The translations under genes were made by a program, and so were the position numbers. From the NCBI GenBank assembly GCA_036388895.1, contig DASVQY010000016.1:4030-68029 (forward strand): a stretch of 64,000 bases of DNA, given 5' to 3'. Source of the DNA: SXVE01 sp036388895 (GTDB taxonomy: Bacteria > Acidobacteriota > Blastocatellia > Pyrinomonadales > Pyrinomonadaceae). Position 1 is the first letter of the stretch; every line of letters begins with the position of its first letter. Positions 23,869 to 31,562 of this stretch are shown piece after piece. The notes under the pieces were generated by a model that ran no database searches, was not told the DNA's origin, and worked only from the letters and a program-made list of their open reading frames with translations.

Positions 23869-25392
23869 ATGACGAACAAAGCATTAATTATTGACGACGA
23901 TAAGACTACGCTTGACCTTTTAAAGTTCCAGCTCGGAGCCGAAGGATTTGTCACGACGGCGGCGGATTGCGGGGCGAAGGGTCTGGATTTCGTAAAAGAT
24001 AATGAATACGACATTATCCTCACAGACCTTAATCTGCCGGACATAAACGGTATCGAAATGGTTCGGCGGTTAAAGGAAATCGCTCCCGAAACCGAAATCA
24101 TAATGATTACCGGTTACGGCTCGACCGAAAAAGTGATAGAAGCCACCAAAGCCGGCGCGTTTCATTTTGTCGAAAAACCCGTCGAGTTTGAAGAATTACT
24201 GCTTTTGATACAAAAAGCGGTCGAGCGGAAACAGCAAGCTGCCGAAATCCGGGAACTGAGAAACAAGCTTTCCAGCCGCACTTCGTACGTAGGCATTATC
24301 GGCGGTAGCCGTTCGATGCAGAATATTTTTGAAATAATTGACAGCGTAGCCGAATCGGACGCGAATATATTGATTCTCGGAGAATCCGGCACTGGAAAGG
24401 AAGTGATTGCCAACGCTGTACATTATAAAAGTCATCGCTCGAAAAAACCTTTTGTTAAGGTGAACTGTTCGGCTTTGCCAAAGGATTTAATCGAGTCGCA
24501 ATTGTTCGGGCATATCAAAGGTTCGTTTACCGGCGCGGTTAACGATAAGGTCGGATTTATCGGTCAAGCGAACGGCGGAAGCCTTCTGCTCGATGAAATC
24601 GGCGAAATGCCGATTGATTTGCAGCCGAAACTTTTGCGCGTTTTGCAGGAAAAGATTTATTACCGCGTCGGCAGCGATAAACCGCAGGAAGCGGATTTTC
24701 GCCTTATTTCGGCGACGAACAGAAATCCGTTCGAAGCGATTCAGGCGGGAAATCTGCGCGAAGATTTATATTACCGAATCAATACAATCGAAATAAAAAT
24801 TCCGCCGCTGCGTGAGAGAATGGAAGACGTGCCGATGCTCGCCGAGCATTTTCTGCAAATTTACGCGGAAAAATACAAACGCGAAGACCCGGAATTTTCG
24901 CAGCACGCTTACGACCAAATGCTCAATTACAACTGGCGCGGAAACGTCCGCGAATTGCAGCACGTAATTGAAAGAGCCGTGCTTTTGAGCAAAGGCGGGA
25001 AAATCAACAATCTTGACATACCGAAAAATATGGACGGCTCAATTTCTTTCGCCGATATCAAGCAGAATTTGTCCGAATCGGTTAGAAGTTCAAGTGACGG
25101 GAGCGGACAAATTGCTTCTGTTTCGTCAAACAACGGCAGTTTATTAAGCAAACAAAATTTATCGGATGAAGAGTTGTTTGAAGAAGTCGGTAAATTTATT
25201 GTTGAAAGATTGCCGGAACCGATTGACGGCGGCGAACAAAAAGACGTTTTCAATGAAATAGAAAACGTCGTTGTAATGGCGGCGCTTAAAAGAACGAAAG
25301 GCAATAAACAAGCCGCGGCAAATCTTTTAGGATTGTATCGTCCGCGCCTTTACGGAATGATTAAAAGGCATAATATTGACGAAAGATTGTAG
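23869..25392 (+). CDS. NtrC-family sigma-54-dependent response regulator
   Basis: 507 residues. Receiver domain (1-120) with phospho-Asp53 in LTDLNLPD and acidic pocket DDD at 9-11. AAA+ domain (about 145-375) with Walker A GESGTGKE, sigma-54 contact loop as GSFTGA (Ser replaces the usual Ala) and Walker B LLLDEIGEMP. A Ser/Gly-rich linker of about 60 residues leads to a Fis-type helix-turn-helix at the C-terminus (NKQAAANLLGLYRPRLYG). It likely activates the sigma-54 promoters clustered around it. Cognate kinase could be either histidine kinase nearby. Confidence 0.94.
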   Translation: MTNKALIIDDDKTTLDLLKFQLGAEGFVTTAADCGAKGLDFVKDNEYDIILTDLNLPDINGIEMVRRLKEIAPETEIIMITGYGSTEKVIEATKAGAFHFVEKPVEFEELLLLIQKAVERKQQAAEIRELRNKLSSRTSYVGIIGGSRSMQNIFEIIDSVAESDANILILGESGTGKEVIANAVHYKSHRSKKPFVKVNCSALPKDLIESQLFGHIKGSFTGAVNDKVGFIGQANGGSLLLDEIGEMPIDLQPKLLRVLQEKIYYRVGSDKPQEADFRLISATNRNPFEAIQAGNLREDLYYRINTIEIKIPPLRERMEDVPMLAEHFLQIYAEKYKREDPEFSQHAYDQMLNYNWRGNVRELQHVIERAVLLSKGGKINNLDIPKNMDGSISFADIKQNLSESVRSSSDGSGQIASVSSNNGSLLSKQNLSDEELFEEVGKFIVERLPEPIDGGEQKDVFNEIENVVVMAALKRTKGNKQAAANLLGLYRPRLYGMIKRHNIDERL

Positions 25393-25404
25393 GTTTTCAG
25401 CATA

Positions 25405-25450
25405 AAAAACAAAAAAGGCGTTCACATTTGAGAACGCCTTTTTTGTTTTT
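25405..25450. terminator. Strong bidirectional terminator
   Basis: A 19-base perfect stem: AAAAACAAAAAAGGCGTTC at 25405-25423 and its complement at 25432-25450, loop of 8. It gives a T-run on both strands and separates the activator gene from the convergent 54-residue gene. Confidence 0.9.
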
Positions 25451-25462
25451 TGATTGATGTAT

Positions 25463-25627
25463 TTATCTTGTCGAACCGCTCGGAGCACTGACGTTTATAT
25501 CAATCCGCTCTTTTTTAGTTCCGCCTAAAAATCCGCTGTAATACAAGGCTCCGGCGATAATCGCAACGATGATAATCATTGCAATCGCCCAAATTAAATT
25601 ATTACCGGTTCCGTTTTCATCAGCCAT
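25463..25627 (-). CDS. Small single-pass membrane protein, 54 residues
   Basis: Begins at ATG 25627 behind AAGGAG nine bases upstream, ends at TAA 25463. Sequence layout: polar start MADENGTGNN, one membrane helix (about residues 11-31, IWAIAMIIIVAIIAGALYY), then a basic-to-polar tail with GGTKKERIDINV. No family recognised. A near-perfect sigma-54 promoter lies 63 bases upstream, so it is probably part of the local sigma-54 regulon. Confidence 0.8.
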   Translation of the reverse strand: MADENGTGNNLIWAIAMIIIVAIIAGALYYSGFLGGTKKERIDINVSAPSGSTR

Positions 25628-25689
25628 ATTCTCGACTCCTTCTAAATATATAAAATTTTGTAAAACCTTAAATTATCAAATCATTAATT

Positions 25690-25705
25690 AGCAAATACAG
25701 TGCCA
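25690..25705 (-). promoter_or_regulatory. Sigma-54 promoter for the 54-residue membrane protein
   Basis: On the minus strand: TGGCACT, GTAT, TTGCT. Both -24 and -12 match the consensus (TGGCACG-N4-TTGCW) except the seventh base. It is divergent to the sigma-54 match at 25896, with 190 bases between them for shared activator sites. Confidence 0.75.
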
Positions 25706-25895
25706 AATCGCGGAAATACATAATTTGAACGGTTTTATAACGATTAAGCGAAATATTTTATTAAATTGTAATAATGCGAAAAAATATGTTGTAAACAATC
25801 AATACGTTCCGTAAACGAATAAACATTCGTGACTTACGGGCGATTTTAAAGAATTTACCCATTTCAAAAGGCGATGAGTTAAAAAAAGTTCCTAA

Positions 25896-25911
25896 AGGCA
25901 TAATCATTGCA
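25896..25911 (+). promoter_or_regulatory. Sigma-54 promoter for the CHASE kinase
   Basis: AGGCATA, ATCA, TTGCA: GG and GC are 10 bases apart and the -12 element is perfect, but the -24 element lacks the leading T and final CG. It lies 63 bases before the kinase start, a typical distance. Confidence 0.55.
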
Positions 25912-25973
25912 TAAACGGTAATTAAACAAAAAACGGCTGTCTGAATTTTGTTAAAAAGTAAGTAGTTTAAGCG

Positions 25974-27809
25974 ATGCGAAATCAGATAGAAAATTACAAA
26001 AACGAGAAAGAATCACAGATTTTCAATCTTTCATATTTAGTGTTGGCGGTATTGATTTTGCTGACGGTTGGAGTTACGTACAATTTCTTCAAAAGCGCTA
26101 AAAGTAAGGATGCTATCAGATTTAATAATCATATAAATCTTTTGGAAAATTCCATTGAGAACGAAATAAATCTTTACGTCGCTTTATTAAAGGGCGTTAG
26201 GGGATTTATCGAAACTACGCCCGAGCTGGATCACAATAAATTTGCGGGATATGTCAGCCATTTGAAGTTACAAAACCAGGAATCAAGCGCTTCTGGATTG
26301 GGTTTCGCAAAATTCGTCAAGGCGGATGAACGAGAAGCTCTGGTTCAAAAAATGAAATCTGAAGGGTTTTCAGATTTCAAAATATTTCCGGAAAATGAAA
26401 AAATTCTAAAACAATCAATCGTTTATCTAGAACCGCTCGACGAGCGAAACAAAAAAATTACTGGCTTTGATATGTCTGCCGAAGAACAATACCGCGCGGC
26501 GATGCAGCGCGCGGCTGAAACCGGCGAAGCCGTCGTGAGCGGAAAAGTGATTCTAAGTCGAGAAAACGGCATAGGCGGACAAGAAGGCTTTATGATCTTT
26601 TTGCCTGTTTACCAAAACGCAGTTCTCGGGACGGAAAAACAAAAAGCGGAAGATTTACTCGGAGTCGTTTTTATTGTCCTAAAGGCAAATAACTTTTTTA
26701 ACGATATTTACGAAACCATTCCCGACAAGGACATCAGCTTCAAAATATACGATAACGAAACAGGCGCTCAAAATCTGCTGGCTCAGACCGAAGGTACAAT
26801 CCATACCGGCTTGAATTTTACCGGAATGACGGAAGAAAATCACGAAGCGCAAAACAGTCTGGAAGTCGGCGGCAGAAGGTGGATTATTCAATATAACACT
26901 TTACCGGTTTTTTCCGAACAGTCGAGCGTCGGCTGGACGCCGCTCATATTGCTGTGCGGTTTCGCCTTTAGTTTTATACTTTTCGGAATGACTTATTGGG
27001 AAGCAGCCGCACGCGCAAAAGTACAGAAAACCGCCGCCGAGTTGTTTGAAATGCAGAAGCAGAGGGAAATTCTGCTAGAGAACGAGCGGGAAGCGCGCCG
27101 CGCCGCCGAAGAAGCGAACGCAACGAAAGACGAGTTTATTTCTATCATTTCGCACGAATTGAAAACGCCGCTCAACGCTATCGCGGGCTGGGCGAGAATT
27201 CTGAAAACGCACGATCTATCGCGCGGAACAAAAGATTTGGCTCTACAAAAAATTGATAAGAATCTGCGTTCGCAAGCGAGCCTGGTCGAGCAATTATTAA
27301 GCTACTCGGAAATAATATCCGGCAACAGCGTGTTAAAGGAAGAAGAAGTGGATTTTTCCAAACTGTTCGAAGAAACCTTAACGCTAATCAAACCGCTCGC
27401 TAAAGAGAAAAACATTGCTTTGAGTGAACATAATCAACTGGATCATCATCTGATTCGTGGTGATAAGGAAAAAATAAAAATAGTTATTCAAAACCTTTTG
27501 ACTAATGCGGTTAAATTCACACCGAGCGGCGGAAGCGTAGAAGCGAAGGTTTATGAGTCGAACGGCGATGTTCAGATGACTGTGAAAGATAACGGCAGAG
27601 GAATCAGCGCGGAATTTCTGCCGTACATTTTTGACCGTTATAAACAAGCCGATAACCCTAATGTCAGAGATTACGGCGGTCTCGGATTGGGACTGACAAT
27701 CTCGAAACATATAGTCAATTTACATCAAGGTAAAATTCGCGCTGCAAGCGACGGCAAGGGCAAAGGCGCTACTTTTACGGTAAATTTTCCGATTGATAAA
27801 ACCGCTTAA
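25974..27809 (+). CDS. CHASE-domain sensor histidine kinase
   Basis: Inner-membrane sensor, 611 residues. Helix 1 at about residues 20-42; periplasmic CHASE domain (about 50-300) with RGFIETTPEL, LGFAKFVK, IVYLEPLDERNKK and GFDMSAEEQYRAAM; helix 2 near 320-340; a coiled coil; HisKA with IISHELKTPLNAIAGWAR; HATPase_c with NLLTNAVKFTP, DNGRGIS and GGLGLGLT. No receiver. CHASE domains sense small extracellular ligands. The nearby NtrC-type protein is a plausible partner. Confidence 0.93.
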   Translation: MRNQIENYKNEKESQIFNLSYLVLAVLILLTVGVTYNFFKSAKSKDAIRFNNHINLLENSIENEINLYVALLKGVRGFIETTPELDHNKFAGYVSHLKLQNQESSASGLGFAKFVKADEREALVQKMKSEGFSDFKIFPENEKILKQSIVYLEPLDERNKKITGFDMSAEEQYRAAMQRAAETGEAVVSGKVILSRENGIGGQEGFMIFLPVYQNAVLGTEKQKAEDLLGVVFIVLKANNFFNDIYETIPDKDISFKIYDNETGAQNLLAQTEGTIHTGLNFTGMTEENHEAQNSLEVGGRRWIIQYNTLPVFSEQSSVGWTPLILLCGFAFSFILFGMTYWEAAARAKVQKTAAELFEMQKQREILLENEREARRAAEEANATKDEFISIISHELKTPLNAIAGWARILKTHDLSRGTKDLALQKIDKNLRSQASLVEQLLSYSEIISGNSVLKEEEVDFSKLFEETLTLIKPLAKEKNIALSEHNQLDHHLIRGDKEKIKIVIQNLLTNAVKFTPSGGSVEAKVYESNGDVQMTVKDNGRGISAEFLPYIFDRYKQADNPNVRDYGGLGLGLTISKHIVNLHQGKIRAASDGKGKGATFTVNFPIDKTA

Positions 27810-27913
27810 TTTGTACGAGTTCATTACAAACTATTGAATTTAATCCGTTTCCGATTTCAACTCTAATTAGCAATATTTCCTTTATAACGCATTATAAACT
27901 GAATTCAGCCCTC

Positions 27914-27929
27914 TGGCACGCTTGTTGCA
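27914..27929 (+). promoter_or_regulatory. Consensus sigma-54 promoter before the glycine-zipper protein gene
   Basis: TGGCACG, CTTG, TTGCA is an exact match to the sigma-54 consensus. Transcription would start near 27941, giving a leader of about 75 bases to the ATG at 28015. The upstream 100 bases hold TTTATAA...TTATAAA at about 27882-27899, a possible activator site. Confidence 0.85.
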
Positions 27930-28014
27930 AGATAGCTGATAAGTGATATTGCGAGATGTTTTAAATACTTTCCCTATCTTGCAAAACTTTTCGATTATAA
28001 AGGGAGAAAATACA

Positions 28015-29988
28015 ATGAGAACAAGAATATACAGCTTTTTTACAATGGCTTTTTTAGCCTTTGCAATAGCGAATGTAAATGAAATATCAGCGCAGGTTGC
28101 GCCTTATCGTGTATCAGGCAACCAAGTGCAGACACTCTTAAACAGATTAGAGACTAGAACCGACAATTTCCGACGAGAAATAGACCGAACGTTGGATAAC
28201 AGCCGTGTGAACGGAACAAGATATGAAGAAAACATTGCAGAGTTCGTTACTGATTTTGAAAACGCGACGGATCGTTTGAGAAACAACTTTGCAAGCCGTA
28301 ATTCAACGGTTTCCGACGTACAGGAAGTGCTCGACAGAGCAATGTTTATTAATGAATTTATGCGCAACAACCGTTTTGCCGTTCAAGCGCAAAATCAATG
28401 GAATCTGATCAGAAATGATTTGAATCTTTTGGCGAATTATTACAATGTAAACTGGACTTGGAGCGGAAGAACAAACGTTCCGGTTTCGTCGAATCGTTCA
28501 TATACGGTTTCCGACGCTTCAATGCAGTCTTTGCTTGCGCGTATTGAACAAAGAACCGATGTTATCCGTCGTGACGTTGATTCGGCGCTTCGCGGAAATC
28601 GGGGCGGAACCAGATATAATGAGGATATTGCTCAATTCGTAAGCGATTTTGAAAATGCCACAGACAGTTTGCGCCGCAACTTTGACGAACGCGACTCTGT
28701 CGGCGCAGATGTCGAAGAAGTTCTTCGTCGCGCGTCGTTTATTGACAGTTTTATCCGAACAAACCGTTTGAGTCCTGCTGTTGAACGGCAGTGGAGTTTG
28801 CTGCGCAGCGATTTAAACACTTTGGCGAGCAATTACCGCGTCAATTGGAACTGGAACAATACGACGCTTGCTTCTTCAAGCAATCTAGACACCCGTCTAA
28901 CCGGAACTTACCGATTAAATATTAATCAAAGCGACAATGTTAATAATGTTGTTGATAGAGCTATTACCAGCGGACGGCTCAATGCGAACCAGCAGGATCG
29001 AGTTCGACGTAATTTAGAGCGCCGATTGACCCCGCCGGATATGCTGGCGATTGAAAAACGAGGTCAGCAGGTAACCATCGCTTCTACATTGTCTCCACAA
29101 GGTTCATTTACAGCCGACAACGTTTCGCGTTCTGAGACGAATGCGAACGGACGCACGGTTCAAACTCGTGCGACCGCGACTTCTAGTGAAGTGACTCTCA
29201 ATTATGAAGGCGACCGTATAAATGACTTTTACGTCAGTTTTACGCCGCTCAGCAATGGACAATTACGAGTTACGCGACGCGTGTATTTGGAAAATACAAA
29301 TACATCCGTTACTGCTGTAAGCGTTTACGATAAAACTGCAAACGTCGCTCAGTGGTCGAGCGTTGATAACGGAAACTGGAGCCGGAACGATAACGGTAAT
29401 ACCAATAACGGTAATATCAATAACGGAAACATCGGCAACGGAAATTTGAATGATTTTGTCATTCCGAACAACACCAGAGTAACGGCGACTTTGCGCGACC
29501 CTATTGACACGAAAGTCAGTCAAAACGGCGACCGTTTTCAATTGGAAGTAACATCGCCGTCGCAGTATCGCGGCGCGGTTATCGAGGGACGCATCGCTAA
29601 CGCCGACCAATCGGGTCGAGTTTCCGGTCGCGCTTCTCTTTCGATGGAGTTTGATACTATTCGTCTGCCGAACGGTCAAAGTTATCGCTTCGCCGGATTT
29701 ATTGATTCTGTTCGAGCCACTAACGGCGACAACGTTCAGGTCAATAACGAAGGCACGGTTCGCGACAACAATCAAACTACGAGAACAGTTACTCGCGCAG
29801 GAATCGGTGCAGTTCTTGGCGGCATCATCGGCGCGATTGCCGGCGGCGGACAAGGTGCGGCGATTGGCGCGGCGATTGGCGCGGGCGCTGGTGCCGGAAC
29901 GGTAATTTTGCAGGGACGCGACAATATCGAGCTCGGACAAGGATCGGAGTTTACTATAACAGCTTCTGCTCCGAGCAGCGTAAGATAA
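28015..29988 (+). CDS. Secreted protein with duplicated helical domain and C-terminal glycine zipper
   Basis: 657 residues from ATG 28015, behind AGGGAG. Signal peptide to about residue 26 (ending ISAQ). Two homologous helical units follow (about 28-135 and 160-275) that share the pattern LL.R.E.RTD..RR..D..L, FV.DFENATD.LR.NF and a Trp-Asn-Leu or Trp-Ser-Leu motif. A middle beta-rich part, an Asn/Gly repeat tract (about 460-480, NNGNINNGNIGNGN), a domain beginning NNTRVTATLRDPIDTKVSQN, and a Gly/Ala-rich zipper (about 605-635, GAVLGGIIGAIAGGGQGAAI) end it. No whole-length family recognised; probably outer-membrane or periplasmic. Driven by a consensus sigma-54 promoter. Confidence 0.75.
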   Translation: MRTRIYSFFTMAFLAFAIANVNEISAQVAPYRVSGNQVQTLLNRLETRTDNFRREIDRTLDNSRVNGTRYEENIAEFVTDFENATDRLRNNFASRNSTVSDVQEVLDRAMFINEFMRNNRFAVQAQNQWNLIRNDLNLLANYYNVNWTWSGRTNVPVSSNRSYTVSDASMQSLLARIEQRTDVIRRDVDSALRGNRGGTRYNEDIAQFVSDFENATDSLRRNFDERDSVGADVEEVLRRASFIDSFIRTNRLSPAVERQWSLLRSDLNTLASNYRVNWNWNNTTLASSSNLDTRLTGTYRLNINQSDNVNNVVDRAITSGRLNANQQDRVRRNLERRLTPPDMLAIEKRGQQVTIASTLSPQGSFTADNVSRSETNANGRTVQTRATATSSEVTLNYEGDRINDFYVSFTPLSNGQLRVTRRVYLENTNTSVTAVSVYDKTANVAQWSSVDNGNWSRNDNGNTNNGNINNGNIGNGNLNDFVIPNNTRVTATLRDPIDTKVSQNGDRFQLEVTSPSQYRGAVIEGRIANADQSGRVSGRASLSMEFDTIRLPNGQSYRFAGFIDSVRATNGDNVQVNNEGTVRDNNQTTRTVTRAGIGAVLGGIIGAIAGGGQGAAIGAAIGAGAGAGTVILQGRDNIELGQGSEFTITASAPSSVR

Positions 29989-30011
29989 TTGTTGTAATAA
30001 ATACCAAGGTT

Positions 30012-30045
30012 AAAGGCGGGTTTTATACTCGCCTTTTTCTTTTTA
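30012..30045 (+). terminator. Intrinsic terminator after the glycine-zipper gene
   Basis: AAAGGCGGGT at 30012-30021 pairs with ACTCGCCTTT at 30027-30036 (one G-T pair), followed by TTCTTTTT. Confidence 0.8.
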
Positions 30046-30101
30046 GTTGAAATTTATCAGTGAAGTAAAAAAGATGTGTCTTTATTTGATGCAGTGATTA
30101 A

Positions 30102-30117
30102 TGGCACGACAATTGAA
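30102..30117 (+). promoter_or_regulatory. Sigma-54 promoter before the hydrophilin-YggT pair
   Basis: TGGCACG, ACAA, TTGAA. The -24 element is perfect; the -12 reads TTGAA, not TTGCA. It lies 98 bases before the ATG at 30215. Confidence 0.55.
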
Positions 30118-30159
30118 TTACCTGTTTTTGCCTGGATCAACACCGATGTGTCAGGTTTA

Positions 30160-30188
30160 TATAAACTAAAATGTAATCTTAGTTTATA
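30160..30188. repeat. Inverted repeat in the 5' leader of the hydrophilin gene
   Basis: Perfect 10-base arms TATAAACTAA at 30160-30169 and TTAGTTTATA at 30179-30188, loop of 9. It lies between the sigma-54 match and the ribosome-binding site AGGAG, so it would be a leader hairpin or an operator. Confidence 0.5.
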
Positions 30189-30214
30189 CAAATACAAATA
30201 TTTTAGGAGAAGTT

Positions 30215-30499
30215 ATGCAGGAAAAAGTCGAAAATTCAAAATCACCTTCGCATGACCATCGAGATGGGGTAAGTCGCGGGGATGAAGGTCAGCGCGATGA
30301 ATGGAACGTTAAAGAGCTGGCGGACGAGGCGAGCCAAATTGATGAAAATGAGATTCAGCGTCAACTGCGTCGAGGCGATGAAACAAAAGGCGATGCCGAA
30401 GAACGAGACATTGCCGGTCGCTCTGCGTCGAAAGACACTCCACAAGGACGCGAAGAAGCAAAGAACGATATAAAAGGAAAAGCGAACACTAATGGTTGA
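30215..30499 (+). CDS. Small highly charged hydrophilic protein (hydrophilin-like)
   Basis: 94 residues, strongly hydrophilic: rich in Glu, Asp, Arg, Lys, Gln, Gly, with almost no hydrophobic stretch (WNVKELADEAS is the longest ordered-looking part). No cysteine. TTTTAGGAG lies eight bases upstream. Composition is like hydrophilin or LEA-type stress proteins, but I recognise no family. It overlaps the YggT-like gene by eight bases and follows a sigma-54 promoter match. Confidence 0.7.
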   Translation: MQEKVENSKSPSHDHRDGVSRGDEGQRDEWNVKELADEASQIDENEIQRQLRRGDETKGDAEERDIAGRSASKDTPQGREEAKNDIKGKANTNG

Positions 30500-31004
30500 C
30501 AATAAGTTGGCACAAGATGAAACGCAGAGGGCGCTGAACTATGAAGCCGTAAAATCGAGCGTGCAAGCCGATGTTGATGCCGAAATTGCCGCAAATGCAG
30601 CTCGAACGAATTCTCAATCCGCTCGTGTTGAAAGCATCGCGGCGAATATGAGGCATAAAGCGGTTGATGAAGTCGTTGAAACCGAGCGGGAAGTTGAGCG
30701 CGGGCGAGCAATGGCGAGAGTTTCGCAAGTCGTGGATTACATCTTTTTTGTTATTTACGGGCTTTTGGCAATTCGGCTTTTGCTCGAACTTTTTGCCGCA
30801 CGCGAGAGTGCGGGTTTTGTGAAATTTATCAAATCCGCGACCGGAATTTTTTACGCTCCGTTTGCCGGAATCGTGCCCAGTCCTTCTAAAGACGGATTTA
30901 CATTAGCTTTGCCGATAATCATCGCAATTGTCGCATATATGGTTTTGCATCTCACGATAAACGGTTTGCTGCGTCTTTTCGCGCACCGTAAAACATCAAT
31001 TTGA
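30492..31004 (+). CDS. YggT-like membrane protein
   Basis: 170 residues. The N-terminal ~75 residues are charged and helical; the C-terminal half has two or three membrane helices with the YggT-like pattern YGLLAIRLLLELFAA then IFYAPFAGIVPSP. YggT proteins are small envelope proteins linked to osmotic tolerance and cell-division neighbourhoods. It starts inside the preceding hydrophilin-like gene, so both are translated together. Confidence 0.75.
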   Translation: MVDNKLAQDETQRALNYEAVKSSVQADVDAEIAANAARTNSQSARVESIAANMRHKAVDEVVETEREVERGRAMARVSQVVDYIFFVIYGLLAIRLLLELFAARESAGFVKFIKSATGIFYAPFAGIVPSPSKDGFTLALPIIIAIVAYMVLHLTINGLLRLFAHRKTSI

Positions 31005-31105
31005 GAACTTATTATGCAGCGAAAAATGAAGTTCAGACGCTAATCAAAGGAGCTTAAATTCAGATAAAAACAATCATTTTAAATATTTCGATTAACCAAT
31101 ATAAA

Positions 31106-31135
31106 AAGGCTTCATTTTGCGCAAAATGAAGCCTT
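31106..31135 (-). terminator. Terminator of the metallothionein-like gene
   Basis: A perfect palindrome: AAGGCTTCATTTTGC and its complement, 31106-31135. On the minus strand the stem is followed by TTTTAT, so it ends the minus-strand gene. On the plus strand no T-run follows, so termination of the YggT transcript here would be weak. Confidence 0.7.
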
Positions 31136-31161
31136 CCAATCTAAGTTGATTGAGATATTTG

Positions 31162-31314
31162 TTAAGTGCCGCATCCGGGATGAGCACAATCGCATCTGAT
31201 TTCCGTTAAACCTTGATCCTCCGCATCCTCGCAATGAGGGCTGCAATATTCCGAATCGCCCGTTGCGAGACACATACATCCGGTGTGCGCGCATCTTTTG
31301 TTGTCGTCTGCCAT
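31162..31314 (-). CDS. Small Cys-rich metallothionein-like protein
   Basis: 50 residues, from ATG 31314 behind GGGAGAG, ending at TAA 31162. Eight Cys and three His: RCAHTGCMC, then EYCSPHC, then RCDCAHPGC. This is the pattern of the bacterial SmtA/BmtA metallothioneins (C-A-x-x-x-C-x-C ... Y-C-S-x-x-C ... C-x-C-x-H-x-x-C), which bind Zn2+ or Cd2+ in the cytosol. It is convergent with the YggT gene. A longer open frame on the same strand in another frame lacks the ribosome-binding site and any family. Confidence 0.85.
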   Translation of the reverse strand: MADDNKRCAHTGCMCLATGDSEYCSPHCEDAEDQGLTEIRCDCAHPGCGT

Positions 31315-31562
31315 AAAAATCTCTCCCATGATATTGAAATTTTGCCGTATTTAGCAAGAGTTAGATTATAGATGAATGGTTTTGATTTAACAATAAAATG
31401 TTGCCAGAATCAGATAAACGGTAAATTCGGCGGAATTTTTCAAAAGTAAATTCTTATAATTTCGCGATGAAAACCGGGTGCTAATCAAACAGAAACTTTT
31501 CGGTTTAGTTGTTATTACTTGGCAAATTTAACTTGTTTTGCGCAGATGACAAATAGACATTT

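Noticed and set aside
31112..31357. 81-codon minus-strand frame overlapping the metallothionein-like gene
   Set aside because: No ribosome-binding site, no family resemblance, runs through the terminator palindrome; the 50-codon frame has a clear metal-binding pattern.
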